Shown: positions 16,221 through 25,315 of the stretch, piece by piece
How the letters are laid out: every line of letters begins with the position of its first letter
Position numbering within the stretch: position 1 is the stretch's first letter
Assembly: GCA_022827265.1 (NCBI GenBank)
Contig: JAJDTF010000034.1
Location: 1 to 64,000 of the forward strand
Source: Acidimicrobiia bacterium
Lineage (GTDB): Bacteria; Actinomycetota; Acidimicrobiia; Acidimicrobiales; Poriferisodalaceae
Length of the DNA: 64,000 nt
Reading direction: 5' to 3'
Notes under the pieces: model-generated
Told to the model about the DNA's origin: nothing
Database searches by the model: none
Seen by the model: the letters and a program-made list of their open reading frames with translations, nothing else
Position numbers and translations under genes: made by a program

Positions 16221-16382
16221 GATTCTCGACCTGCCGTGGCCGGGCCGAAACGGTTGCCGCGATGTGCGTACGTGCTGCCCCGGAGCCAGCAACGTTCACG
16301 CACGGTGGAGCCATGCACGGTCGAGGGTGCGACGGTTAGCGTCGGTCCGAATCGAAGCAGGAGAACGCAGGAGAACACGGTC

Positions 16383-17126
16383 ATGGAGACAACGGCAGTA
16401 GCGCGCAGCATGCGCGGCTCGGTGGGAATGCTGGCGATGGACTGGTTGATGGACCCGTCCACGCTGGAGAAGGCTGCGCAGCGCGGCATGGCCGAGGGGC
16501 TCGGGGCCTACGCCACCGGCCGGCTAGGAGTGCTTGGCGAGTGCCCGGTCGACAACGTGATCGGGGCGGCGTTCTTCTGGAACCCAGACACGATGCGCTC
16601 AGCCACCGAGGCCGGACGTGCGGTCATGAACCCGTCGCAGGGGGCGCTGATCTGGGCCGACATCTGCACCGAGTATGGCGAGAAACGGCTGGCTGGGATG
16701 GAGGGCGCGGAGCGCCTGGGCGAGCTGCTCGAGCGGGTCGTCGACGCTGCCGCACCCCAAGGCGCACCGACGTTTGTCGGCTGGCGGGACATGCCCCGGC
16801 CTGGCGAACCCGGTCCGGCCCACGCGTTCTTCATGGCCCAGATCATGCGCGAGCTGCGCTTCGGCCGGCACGCCGTTGCCGTGCAGGCGCTGGGCATGGG
16901 GCCGCTCGAGGCGATCCTGTCCGGCCCTGCCGGCGAATGGAACGCCGAGTTCTTCGGCTGGCCCAAGCCCTATCCCGACGTCAGCCAGCTCGCGGATGCG
17001 CGCGACGAGATCGAGTCGCTGACCGACAAGCTGCATGCGCCCGACTTCGAGTGCCTCACGCCCAATGAGCGGGCCGAAGTACGCGAGCTCGCCAAGGCCG
17101 CCCGCTTCCACAATCCCGACGAGTAG
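16383..17126 (+). CDS. SCO6745-like helical protein of unknown function
   Basis: A 247-residue soluble protein. The pattern GLGAYATGRLGVLGECPVDNVIGAAFFWNPDTM, with later GRHAVAVQALGMGPLEAIL and a C-terminal AKAARFHNP, resembles the actinobacterial SCO6745 family, which has no defined activity. The start at 16383 follows a GGAG in a CAGGAGAACG repeat; upstream codons do not look coding. It is divergent from the luciferase-like gene, sharing the short intergenic region. A divergent copy of the GC-rich hairpin repeat follows its stop. Confidence 0.6.
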   Translation: METTAVARSMRGSVGMLAMDWLMDPSTLEKAAQRGMAEGLGAYATGRLGVLGECPVDNVIGAAFFWNPDTMRSATEAGRAVMNPSQGALIWADICTEYGEKRLAGMEGAERLGELLERVVDAAAPQGAPTFVGWRDMPRPGEPGPAHAFFMAQIMRELRFGRHAVAVQALGMGPLEAILSGPAGEWNAEFFGWPKPYPDVSQLADARDEIESLTDKLHAPDFECLTPNERAEVRELAKAARFHNPDE

Positions 17127-17134
17127 CCGCAGCC

Positions 17135-17188
17135 GAGCCCGGGGCCCGGGCGGGCCGTGAGCCCGAATTCGATCGAGAATTCGATCGA
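17135..17188 (+). repeat. Variant GC-rich hairpin repeat followed by a 12-bp tandem duplication
   Basis: Bases 17135-17162 match the core of the repeats at 10.6 and 12.4 kb imperfectly, and again begin just past a stop codon, here on the plus strand. They are followed by GAATTCGATCGA repeated exactly twice (17165-17176, 17177-17188). No gene lies between 17127 and 17236. Confidence 0.55.
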
Positions 17189-17236
17189 GATCGGCAACAT
17201 GAGCGACAACAACAGGCAGCGCCGAGTCCAGCCAGA

Positions 17237-18520
17237 TCAGTCGGCGAGCAGATCCTGGTGCTCGCCGAGGCGTGGCGCCCGCGTGGCGCGCCACGGCGTG
17301 GCTGAGAACCTGTAGGGCGCGCCTGGGTAGGTGACCGGGATGCCGTCGTGATCGATCTCGACGGGAAAGCCCCGGGCCACGAAGTGCTCGTCGGTGAGCA
17401 TCTCCTCAGGCGAGTACACGATGCCGCAGGCGAGGCCGATCGACTGCAAGCCCACGAACAGTTCGTGAGCACCGAGGCGCTCGGCAAGGAAGTTGATGGT
17501 GTCGCGGCCGGCGCCGAACACTTCCGCGCTGAGCGGATCGGCATCGAGGTGGAGGATGTCGATCTGCTCATAGCTCTCGCCCAGCTTCAGCAGCTCGGTA
17601 TAGGGGCACTCGCCGGCCATGCCCAACTCGTCCAGCCACCCCGAAAGGGCGACGAACTCGGGTCCGCGCCGGGGCGGTACCCCGGTGTTGAGCCAGCGCC
17701 CGTCTGCACAGCGCACCTGGGTGGGCTCGGAGATCTGCGGAAGGGCGTGGCGGCCGGTCTGGCGCTGCACATCGACCTGCTGGTTCAGCCAGAAGTAGGT
17801 CGCGAACTCACAGGTCAGATTGGCGGCAGCGAGCATGGAGACGTCGATGAGCTGCCCGCGGCCTGAGTCCTCCCGCCACATCAGCGCTGCCATCAGCGTG
17901 GCGACGGCGTAGTGGCAGGCCATCTGCAGGCCTTGGTTGCCGCCGCCTCGCACCGGAGGAATGGTGTGATCGTCGTAGCCGCACGACCACACGGGACCGC
18001 CTTCAGCCAGCACGGTGAGATCGGTGGCCGGAGGGTCGGGGCGCTCTCGCCCGTTGTGCGTGATCGACACCCAGATGAGCCGTTCGTTGCGCCTGCCGGC
18101 ATCGGTCGAGGGCTGGGCTGCGCCGGTCGCCGCGTGCGAAACCGCGCCGAGCTGGCGCCAGTCGAGCCCCGCTGCGTCGAGACGGCCGAGCGGCTCGGCT
18201 TCGATCACCACGTCGGCGGTGCTCACAAGTCGGAGGAAGTCATCAGCACCGTCGGTCTCGTCGAGGTCGAGCACGACCGAGCGCTTGGAAGTGTTGTAGT
18301 GCCACCACCACAGCGCCTGTTCCCGATCGGGCTCGTCGCCGGCGAACGGCTCGTAGGCGCGCATCGGCGACCCGCCGGGCGGCTCGACCACGATGACGTC
18401 GGCGCCCATGTCGGCGAGCAGCTTGCCTGCGAGCGCGCATCGTTCTGAGGTCAGCTCGATGACGCGGACACCGTCGAGGGGGCGGGGGCTTGCTGGGGAC
18501 GAGGCATCGAACGCAGACAT
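17237..18520 (-). CDS. CaiB/BaiF-type (class III) CoA-transferase
   Basis: A 427-residue family III CoA-transferase. The N-terminal PLDGVRVIELTSERCALAGKLLADMGADVIVVEPP and the later LDLDETDGADDFLRLVSTADVVIE are the standard first-domain features; GRGQLIDVSMLAAA near residue 230 is the conserved core. It would move CoA between organic acids through a glutamyl/aspartyl anhydride. It overlaps the stop of the paralogue upstream by one base (TGATG), so the two are translated together, possibly as a heteromer. The N-terminal motif is slightly off the norm (LTSERCALAGKLLAD). Confidence 0.9.
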   Translation of the reverse strand: MSAFDASSPASPRPLDGVRVIELTSERCALAGKLLADMGADVIVVEPPGGSPMRAYEPFAGDEPDREQALWWWHYNTSKRSVVLDLDETDGADDFLRLVSTADVVIEAEPLGRLDAAGLDWRQLGAVSHAATGAAQPSTDAGRRNERLIWVSITHNGRERPDPPATDLTVLAEGGPVWSCGYDDHTIPPVRGGGNQGLQMACHYAVATLMAALMWREDSGRGQLIDVSMLAAANLTCEFATYFWLNQQVDVQRQTGRHALPQISEPTQVRCADGRWLNTGVPPRRGPEFVALSGWLDELGMAGECPYTELLKLGESYEQIDILHLDADPLSAEVFGAGRDTINFLAERLGAHELFVGLQSIGLACGIVYSPEEMLTDEHFVARGFPVEIDHDGIPVTYPGAPYRFSATPWRATRAPRLGEHQDLLAD

Positions 18521-19800
18521 CAGATGACCCCGTCAGCTTCGAGCTCGGCAATCTCGTCGGCGCTGCGGCCGAGCACCTCGCCGAACACGTACTGGTTGTC
18601 CTCGCCCAAGCACGCAGCGCCACGGCCGATCGCCCAGTCGGTCTCCGACAGGCGGACGGGCAGGCCCTCGACCCGGGTGTCACCTACGGCGCTGTGCGGC
18701 ACGGTGACCCACAGGCCCCAGTCCCGGGTGCGGGGATCGCCGTCGATGCGCTCGCTCGGGCGCAGCACCGGCGCAGCTGGCACACCCGCCGCGACGAGCG
18801 ATCCCGCAACCTCGTGCTTGGGGCGGCCGGCCGTCCAGCTGCCGACCAGGCGCTCCAGCTCGTCCTCGTGCGCCAAGCGCCCGGCGAGGCGTGCCCACCG
18901 CTCGTCGCCGGTCCACGGCTCGCCGACCGCTCCGGCGAAGCGCTGCCAGTCGTCATCGTGGCGCACCGCAATCGCGACCCACTCGTCGTCGCCGTCGCAG
19001 GCCCATATGCCGTGAGGTGCCATCGCGGGTGATTGGGATCGGTTGCTGTTGGGCATCCCGCTTCGCCGGGCCGGGCGGCCGTTCACAGTGAAGTCCAGCG
19101 ACGCGGCGCCGTGGAGCGTTCCTGCTGCCTCGATGCACGCGAGGTCGACCCATTGGCCCTGGCCGGTGCGCCGCCGGTGGAACAGCGCCATCAGGATCGC
19201 CGTGGCCATGTAGTAGGCGCCGGTGTGGTCCATGAACGAGTAGCCCCAGCCGGCGGGCGGCAAGTCGGGCAGCCCCGACTGGAACGTGAGACCAGACACG
19301 GCCTGCACGATCGGTCCCCACGAGCGGAAGCTGCCATAGGGCCCATCGGCCCCGAAGCCGCAGTTCGACACGTAAACGATGTCGGGTTTGATGCGCCGCA
19401 GCGCTTCGTAGCCGAAGCCGAGCCGCTCGAGCACGCCGGCCGCGAAGTTCTCGGTGACGGCGTCGCTGACCGCCACCAGGTCGCGGAGGAGTTCTTTGGC
19501 CCGGTCGTCGCGCAGGTTGAGCGTGATGCCGAGCTTGCCGGCGTTGTGGTTGTTGAACGAGCCTCCGGCTTCGATGCCGCGGTGCTCGCCCACGAACGGC
19601 TGAGTGCCTCGCAGGATGTCCCACTTCCCCTGCCGTACCGGGTCTTCGATGCGGATCACCTCGGCGCCGAGGGCCGCCAGGATCTTGGTGGCGCCGGCAC
19701 CAGCGAGCTGTCCGGTGAAATCGCAGATGCGAATGCCCGCCAGAGCGCCCGGCTCATCGGGGTTCGGCCAGTTGGGCGGGCAGTGGTCGGGATCGATCAC
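18520..19800 (-). CDS. CaiB/BaiF-type (class III) CoA-transferase
   Basis: A 426-residue family III CoA-transferase, distinct from its downstream partner. Visible are LAGIRICDFTGQLAGAGATKILAALGAEVIRIEDP, NHNAGKLGITLNL, the region FMDHTGAYYMATAILMAL carrying the expected catalytic Asp, and GQGQWVDLACIEA. The start is a GTG at 19800 whose GTGA overlaps the stop of the acyltransferase gene. A longer reading upstream is not coding-like. Substrate unknown; the paired CoA-transferases suggest activation of a carboxylic acid for degradation. Confidence 0.9.
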   Translation of the reverse strand: MIDPDHCPPNWPNPDEPGALAGIRICDFTGQLAGAGATKILAALGAEVIRIEDPVRQGKWDILRGTQPFVGEHRGIEAGGSFNNHNAGKLGITLNLRDDRAKELLRDLVAVSDAVTENFAAGVLERLGFGYEALRRIKPDIVYVSNCGFGADGPYGSFRSWGPIVQAVSGLTFQSGLPDLPPAGWGYSFMDHTGAYYMATAILMALFHRRRTGQGQWVDLACIEAAGTLHGAASLDFTVNGRPARRSGMPNSNRSQSPAMAPHGIWACDGDDEWVAIAVRHDDDWQRFAGAVGEPWTGDERWARLAGRLAHEDELERLVGSWTAGRPKHEVAGSLVAAGVPAAPVLRPSERIDGDPRTRDWGLWVTVPHSAVGDTRVEGLPVRLSETDWAIGRGAACLGEDNQYVFGEVLGRSADEIAELEADGVI

Positions 19801-20543
19801 GGCACGAGGTCGCGCATGGGCGTGCGGGCGCGGCCTGGCTTGTCCGCCAGCGCTCGGGCGCGCTGCTGGCAGTCGTCGAGCGCGTCTCGCAATGTCGCTG
19901 TCCATGCCGTCATGTCCGGTCGCCTGGCACGGCCGCCATCGGGTCCGGTCGGCGGCGCGAGCGGTTCCCCCACCACGATCGCTACCTGCGTCCGCTTCGG
20001 GAACTTCGCGCCGCTGGGCATCGCCTCGCGCGTGCCCGCGATGCCCACCGGCAGCACCGGTGCCCCCGACTTCGCCGCCAGCCACGCAGTGCCGTCGAAG
20101 ACGGGGCCGATGTCGTCGGAGGGCTGTCGAGTTCCTTCGGGGAAGACCAGCATGGGTGCGCCACCCTTGAGCAGGCCCAGCGCTGCCTTCATCGCATCGA
20201 GGTCGGCCTCGCCGCGTCGCACCGGAAACGTGCCGATCGAGCGCATGAACCAGCCGAGCGGCCTGGGATGGAAGAGCTCCTCTTTTCCGAGGTACCGGAC
20301 CCGGCGATGGGTGAGGCCGCCGATGAGCGGGCCGTCGAGGTGGCTGCGGTGCACCGGCGCGTAGATCAGCGGGCCGTCAGCCCGCAAGCGCTCGTGCCCA
20401 GTGGCGCGCAGCCGGAAAATGCGAAAGAGCAGGATGCGTATCAGTCCCCGCGCCGCCCGCCACGCCAGCAGCCCAGCGAGACCGTCATCGGCCAGCAGTC
20501 CGCCCGGCCTGGTCAGGTGTCGCAATCGCTTGCCGATGTCCAC
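19797..20543 (-). CDS. plsC: PlsC-type 1-acyl-glycerol-3-phosphate acyltransferase
   Basis: A 248-residue acyltransferase of the PlsC family at the cytoplasmic membrane. The HX4D motif is HRSHLD near residue 55 and the second block is VFPEGTRQPSDD near residue 130, both intact. It would transfer a fatty-acyl group to lysophosphatidate or a related lipid. I chose the GTG at 20543; an ATG at 20633 would add 30 residues that look non-coding. Its stop overlaps the GTG start of the CoA-transferase gene. Confidence 0.82.
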   Translation of the reverse strand: MDIGKRLRHLTRPGGLLADDGLAGLLAWRAARGLIRILLFRIFRLRATGHERLRADGPLIYAPVHRSHLDGPLIGGLTHRRVRYLGKEELFHPRPLGWFMRSIGTFPVRRGEADLDAMKAALGLLKGGAPMLVFPEGTRQPSDDIGPVFDGTAWLAAKSGAPVLPVGIAGTREAMPSGAKFPKRTQVAIVVGEPLAPPTGPDGGRARRPDMTAWTATLRDALDDCQQRARALADKPGRARTPMRDLVP

Positions 20544-20686
20544 ACGGTGATTCTGGCGTTTCTCGGTGGTCGCGCGACGACCCGGCCCGCTGACGCAACG
20601 GCGATGGCCGGGCATGCCAGCCACCGTGGGCATCCGCCTGACAGTCGGCGCTGACTACTCTGCGCGTCAGAGCGAGGGGAAGCACG

Positions 20687-21577
20687 ATGCCGGTTCCATC
20701 AGACATGGTTGGCGAGACCATCGGGCCCATCACCCATGACGTAGACGAGCGCTGGACGATGGCGTATGCGGCCTCGCTCGGCGACACCCACGACTGCTAT
20801 TTCGACACGCTGTCCGGCGACGGCGTGGTGGCGCACCCGATGTTCGCTGTGTGCCCGGAGTGGCCGGTCATCGTGGCAGGCCGCGACATCTCGGACCGCT
20901 GGGGAATCACGCCCGACGAGGTCCGGCGCTCAGTGCACGCCACCCACGACCTGACGGTGCACCGGCTGGTGCGCCCCGGCGACCATCTCACGACCAGCGT
21001 CACCTACACCGGTGTCGAGCAGCGCAAGCCCGGCACATATCAGACCATGCGCATCGACACTGCCGATGCCGATGGGAATCCGGTTGCCACGACGTACCAA
21101 GGCGGGGTGTTCCTCAACGTCGAGACCGCCGGTGGCAACAGGCCCGATACCGACGCCCCTGCCGTGCCGGACTTCGGCGACCTGCCCACCAAGCCGCTCG
21201 CCGAGATCGGGGTGCCAGTGGCACATGGGGCAGCGCACGCCTATACCGAGTGCGCCCGCATCTGGAACCCGATCCACACCGATGCCGCGGTTGCCCACAA
21301 GGCCGGGCTGCCGGGCATCATCCTGCACGGCACCGCCACGCTTGCGCTGGGCGTCTCGGCCGTCGTCGACGCCGTTGCCGACGGCAATCCGCACCGCGTC
21401 CGCCGGATCGTCTGCCGCTTCCGCGCCATGGTGCTCATGCCTTCGACCATCACCGTGCGCATCTGGGACGCAATCCCCATCAGCGACGGCAGCGTCGCAA
21501 CCGAGGCCGTCCGCTTCGACGTGCTCAACGCCGAAGGCGGCCCCGCAGTGGACCGCGGCGTCATTTTCCTGAGCTAG
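20687..21577 (+). CDS. Double-hotdog MaoC-like dehydratase family protein
   Basis: A 296-residue protein with two hotdog halves. The C-terminal half carries ECARIWNPIHTDAAVAHKAGLPGIILHGTATLAL, the hydratase-2 motif (N-P-I-H-x-D-x-x-x-A-x-x-x-G) with catalytic Asp and His. The N-terminal half (DERWTMAYAASLGD) is the degenerate partner. Such proteins hydrate or dehydrate enoyl/3-hydroxyacyl-CoA. A good AGGGGA ribosome-binding site precedes the ATG; a TACTCT box about 30 bases upstream may be the -10. Divergent from the CoA-transferase operon, consistent with a shared acyl-CoA theme. Confidence 0.87.
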   Translation: MPVPSDMVGETIGPITHDVDERWTMAYAASLGDTHDCYFDTLSGDGVVAHPMFAVCPEWPVIVAGRDISDRWGITPDEVRRSVHATHDLTVHRLVRPGDHLTTSVTYTGVEQRKPGTYQTMRIDTADADGNPVATTYQGGVFLNVETAGGNRPDTDAPAVPDFGDLPTKPLAEIGVPVAHGAAHAYTECARIWNPIHTDAAVAHKAGLPGIILHGTATLALGVSAVVDAVADGNPHRVRRIVCRFRAMVLMPSTITVRIWDAIPISDGSVATEAVRFDVLNAEGGPAVDRGVIFLS

Positions 21578-23210
21578 CGGGCGGTCCGTCGAGGGTGGAG
21601 GGGATCTCGGGGCTGTAGAGCCACGAGGCGAGCAGGGCCACGGCGTCGGGGCCGCCGTGCTGGGCCACGATCGCCATGAAGTCGGGCGTGGTCGCGCTGC
21701 CGCCGGCCGAACGCTGGTAGTGCTCGCGCAGTATCTCGAGGAACGTGTCGTCGCCGACATGGCGGTGCAGCGCGTGCAAGGTCAGCGTGGACCGCTGGTA
21801 GACGGACGGGAAGTCGAACAGCTGCTCTACCGTCACGCTGCCGGGCGGCACTGCATTCGCGCCGCGTGCCGCCTGCAGCTCGTTGGCCATCAGCGCAGCG
21901 ATGTCGTGGCCCCCGTAGTCGGCGAGATACAGGAAGGCCAGGTAGTGCGCGAAGCCCTCGTTGAGCCAGATCTCGCTCCAGTCCCCCGGCGAGACTGCGT
22001 TGCCGAACCACTGGTGCGCAAGCTCGTGGGCGATGATCAGCGGGATCAGTGTGCGGTCCCCGTGCAGCGAGAGCGTCTGGTTCTCCATCGCGAAGCCGAT
22101 GCTGAACGGCAGCACGAGCGTGCCGTAGGCATCGAAGGGGTACGGGCCCAGCAGCTCCTCGAAGAAGTCGATGGCGCCCGGCGTGACGGACAGGGCTTCG
22201 AGCGTCGCTTGGCGCTGCTCGTCGGTGAGTGAGCTCGGGATGTAGTCGCGGATGATCAGGCCGTCGCGCGTCGCCTGGGTGTGCCGCTCGAACTCACCGA
22301 TGTACACCGCCGCCAGGTACGTGGCCATCGGGTCGTTCATCTGCCAGGTGAAGGTTCGGCGGCCATCGGCCGCGCTCTCCTCGACGAGCACTCCCGTCGA
22401 TGCCGCCGTGAGGTGCTCAGGCACCGTGATGACGATGGTGAACGTGGCCTTGTCGGTTGGATGATTGTTGGACGGGAACCATGACATCGAGCCCGACGGC
22501 TCGTTGGCGGTGAAGATCACGCCGTGCTGGTTGAACCAGCCGATGCGGGTGAACGGCACGCCCGGGTCGTCGATGCGCTCCGGCACACCCGAGTACGCAA
22601 TCTCGACCGTGAAGCCGACCCCTGCCGGCACAGGTGTCGCCGGCTGGACGATCAACTCGGCACGTTCGCGCAAGAACTCGGCTGCGGCGCCATCCACCGT
22701 GACGGTCGCGACCTTCAGGCCGGACAGATCCAGGTAGATCGTCTCGAGTTCGCCGGTCGACACGGCGTACACGGTCGTGATGCCGTCGATGGTGTTGGCA
22801 TCGGGATCCACCTCGAGCACGAGGTCGTAGTGGATGACGTCGTAGCCGCTGTTGCCGAGCCACGGGTAGAAGCTGTCTCCGGCGCCAGCACCAGGCGGCG
22901 GCGATGCGTCGGCATCCGCATCGGCGGTGTCGGCGCCGGCATCCCCAGCAGCATCAGTGGTGTCGGCTTCGGGCGCCGTAGTTGACGTGGATTCTGGCGG
23001 CGCAGTCGTGGGCGGCGGCGCAGTGGTCTCGGACGGAAGCACCGTCGTGGCCGACGAGGCGGCAGTCGTCGTGACCGCCGGGGACGTATCAGGCGGCGGA
23101 GTCGTCGCTGCCGGGGCCGCATCATCCTCACCGGTGCTGCAGGCCGAGAATGCCAGCGCGACGGCGAGCACAGGCACGGCTGCTTTCATCCACCTGTGCA
23201 TCGGAGTCAC
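21561..23210 (-). CDS. M1-family zinc metallopeptidase lipoprotein
   Basis: A 549-residue aminopeptidase-N-like protein. A short signal sequence ends in a lipobox (VALAFSACS), so it is lipid-anchored outside the membrane. A Thr/Ala/Pro-rich linker of about 90 residues follows. The zinc site HELAHQWFGN lies near residue 393 with the third ligand in WLNEGFAHY, as in M1 enzymes. The exopeptidase GAMEN-type loop appears as FAMENQTL. Length is shorter than classic PepN because the C-terminal helical domain is missing. Start is a GTG at 23210; an ATG at 23201 is equally possible. The gene end overlaps the convergent MaoC-like gene by 17 bases. Confidence 0.9.
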   Translation of the reverse strand: MTPMHRWMKAAVPVLAVALAFSACSTGEDDAAPAATTPPPDTSPAVTTTAASSATTVLPSETTAPPPTTAPPESTSTTAPEADTTDAAGDAGADTADADADASPPPGAGAGDSFYPWLGNSGYDVIHYDLVLEVDPDANTIDGITTVYAVSTGELETIYLDLSGLKVATVTVDGAAAEFLRERAELIVQPATPVPAGVGFTVEIAYSGVPERIDDPGVPFTRIGWFNQHGVIFTANEPSGSMSWFPSNNHPTDKATFTIVITVPEHLTAASTGVLVEESAADGRRTFTWQMNDPMATYLAAVYIGEFERHTQATRDGLIIRDYIPSSLTDEQRQATLEALSVTPGAIDFFEELLGPYPFDAYGTLVLPFSIGFAMENQTLSLHGDRTLIPLIIAHELAHQWFGNAVSPGDWSEIWLNEGFAHYLAFLYLADYGGHDIAALMANELQAARGANAVPPGSVTVEQLFDFPSVYQRSTLTLHALHRHVGDDTFLEILREHYQRSAGGSATTPDFMAIVAQHGGPDAVALLASWLYSPEIPSTLDGPPASSGK

Positions 23211-23293
23211 TCGCCCAGATGTGCGCAGCGAAGTGCCGTCACGTTGGCCATCGGCGTCACTCTTGCAGACGTGTCCGATGAAGCGTCGTCGCG
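23199..23293 (-). repeat. Imperfect 50-bp tandem duplication spanning the M1 peptidase start
   Basis: CATCGG-x-GTCACTC occurs at 23199 and again at 23249, followed in both copies by a CAGAYGTG block and a GAAG-x-G-x-CGTC block. The first copy contains the GTG/ATG start of the peptidase; the second lies in its 5' leader and carries a similar but out-of-frame start. Confidence 0.5.
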
Positions 23294-23344
23294 CTAGCGC
23301 TCGGCTCGTGGGCGCCCGGCGACGCCCCGGCCGGTAGCGACGGT

Positions 23345-24022
23345 TCAGCTCAGGTGCTGGGCGAAGTGGTCCAGGGTGCGCTGCTTGGCCAGCGCCGCTG
23401 CGTCAGGATGAAAGCTGGTTCGGGCGTCGCAGTTGAAGCCGTGATCGGCGCCGTCGTAGATGTGCACGGTGATGTGGTCCCAGCGCTCGTCGATGGCATG
23501 CACGTTCTCGAGCGGGATGCCGTGGTCCTCGGTGCCGAAGTGCAGCAACAGCGGAGCAGTGGGCCGCTCGTCGAGGTGCGGCATGATCTGACCGCCGTAG
23601 TAGCCCGACGCCGCAGCGATCTTGTCGGCCAGGCGAGCTGAGGCCACGTAGCACATCGACCCGCCCCAGCAATAGCCGACGATGCCGACCTTGCCGCCGT
23701 CGGCAGCGCAATCGGCCGCCGCCGAGATGTCGTCCATGACCTGGTCCACAGTGAGATCTTCGAAGGCGATCTTGCGCCCGACGTCGATGCCCTCGGCGTT
23801 GTAGCCGAGTTCGACGCCGCCCTGCACACGGTCGAACAGTGCGGGCGCTACCGCCAGGTAGCCGTCGGCCGCATAGCCGTCAGCCACGCTGCGGATGTGG
23901 TCGTTCACACCGAAGATCTCCTGCACGACCACCACACCGCCCTTGGGCGGACCGTCAGGATCGGCCCGGTATGCGCTGAAGGTCACGCCGTCTGAAGCTG
24001 TCAAGGAAATCGTCTGTCCCAT
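23345..24022 (-). CDS. Dienelactone hydrolase family protein
   Basis: A 225-residue alpha/beta hydrolase of the dienelactone hydrolase family. The cysteine nucleophile elbow is GYCWGGS near residue 115, the acid is in HFGTEDHGIP and the His in YDGADHGFNC. These enzymes hydrolyse dienelactones in aromatic ring degradation or related esters. Start taken at the ATG at 24022 giving MGQTISLTASDGV, a normal family N-terminus; reading further upstream adds 38 residues without family resemblance. Confidence 0.88.
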   Translation of the reverse strand: MGQTISLTASDGVTFSAYRADPDGPPKGGVVVVQEIFGVNDHIRSVADGYAADGYLAVAPALFDRVQGGVELGYNAEGIDVGRKIAFEDLTVDQVMDDISAAADCAADGGKVGIVGYCWGGSMCYVASARLADKIAAASGYYGGQIMPHLDERPTAPLLLHFGTEDHGIPLENVHAIDERWDHITVHIYDGADHGFNCDARTSFHPDAAALAKQRTLDHFAQHLS

Positions 24023-24347
24023 AGCGCCAATGTCTAGCGGCCCGAGCGCCGCCGGGGCTCGTGTCCGGCGTGCGTCTCGCTCGAGACGCGTCAGACAATC
24101 ACCCACTACGACCACTAGCCCCTTGGAACCAATCATCTAGATGCGGCGTGCGTCGCTTGGTTGACGGCGACCGACAAGCCCATCACCGCCCGGGAGCTTG
24201 CAGGTGCTGTGCGTGCAGGCTCTGCCTTGCTGCCTGCCGGTCTGACAGCCCGTGCGAGGGAACAACCCGGGGGAACAGGCCCGACAGCGCGCTGACCTGC
24301 GCTTTCTCGGTGCCGGCCTGGCAGGACTCGTAAACTGCTCGCGGGGC

Positions 24348-24359
24348 TAGGTTCGCCGT
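24348..24359 (+). promoter_or_regulatory. Leaderless -10 box for the DUF3800 gene
   Basis: TAGGTT (24348-24353) ends 6 bases before the GTG at 24360, and no ribosome-binding site is present, as expected for a leaderless actinobacterial transcript. Confidence 0.4.
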
Positions 24360-25130
24360 GTGTCACCGGTGCCCGACTACTTGGAAGTCCACGTCGATGA
24401 GACCGGGGACCGCGGGTTCGGACCAAAGGCGTCGCCGGTGTTCTGCCTCGCCGCGACTGTGTTCAGACACTCCAAGGCTCATCTCATCGCCGCGGCGATG
24501 CGTGATCTCAACCAGTCCTTGGCTCGTGACAACGAGCCCATGCACGCGAGAAACCACCTGCGCAGCCACGACCGCAGGATGGAGGCATGCGAGCGTCTCG
24601 GCGCGCTGAGGGGAACGGTGCGGTTGCTGTATGTGGTGCTCCCCAAGAAGCTCGTCAACGATGACTCGTTTCTGCGCGACCCGGTTGGTGCCTACAACTA
24701 CCCCGTCAAGTTCCTGCTCGAGCGAGTGAGCTGTCTCGCTCGCGAGGTTGAGTGCCGAGCGCACATCACGTTGGCTGCTGTTCGAGGGTTGCCATCTCGA
24801 CAGATACGCGAGTACGTCAACCGGCTCTATCGATCGCCGAGTTCCTCGAGCGTGGAGTGGCCGTGGCTGGCACCGCCGCTCCGCTTTGTGCCGGCCGAGC
24901 AGCGGGTCGGACTTCAGTGGGCTGACATCGCCGCGATGGCGATGTACCAAGCCATCGTTCCCAAGCCGAACCCGCCGCGACGAGTGGAGCCTGCGTACAT
25001 GAACGCGCTTGCTCCGGCTGTGTGGGGGAAACGCGACTTGGAGTCCTATGCGGTCAAGTCGATGATCGACGGCTGGCACACGAGCCAAACCTGGTGGCCG
25101 GAGTTCGCGGCGCGGGTCCCTGTTCAGTGA
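24360..25130 (+). CDS. DUF3800 domain-containing protein
   Basis: A 256-residue protein of the DUF3800 family. The N-terminal VHVDETGDRG (acidic pair after a beta-strand) and the later GLQWADIAAMAMYQ are its conserved blocks; together with a central His these resemble an RNase H-like metal site. The family often lies beside phage-defence and mobile genes, but its activity is unproven. The gene stands alone between an acyl-metabolism region and a membrane protein. Start is a GTG in a leaderless setting. Confidence 0.78.
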   Translation: MSPVPDYLEVHVDETGDRGFGPKASPVFCLAATVFRHSKAHLIAAAMRDLNQSLARDNEPMHARNHLRSHDRRMEACERLGALRGTVRLLYVVLPKKLVNDDSFLRDPVGAYNYPVKFLLERVSCLAREVECRAHITLAAVRGLPSRQIREYVNRLYRSPSSSSVEWPWLAPPLRFVPAEQRVGLQWADIAAMAMYQAIVPKPNPPRRVEPAYMNALAPAVWGKRDLESYAVKSMIDGWHTSQTWWPEFAARVPVQ

Positions 25131-25315
25131 CGCGAAACGAGGAACCGGGCCGACTCAGTGGCATTTGCCAAGTGACACGGTTGCCCGCGCCGTCGGTTGG
25201 TCCCGCGCTCCTCGCCCCAACAGTGTATACACCCGAACCAACATGTGTCTGATCACTAGCCGGTAGCTCAGCTTCCGCTAGCCGGTTGCCGGGTTATCAG
25301 TACCTGCCCTCGAAC

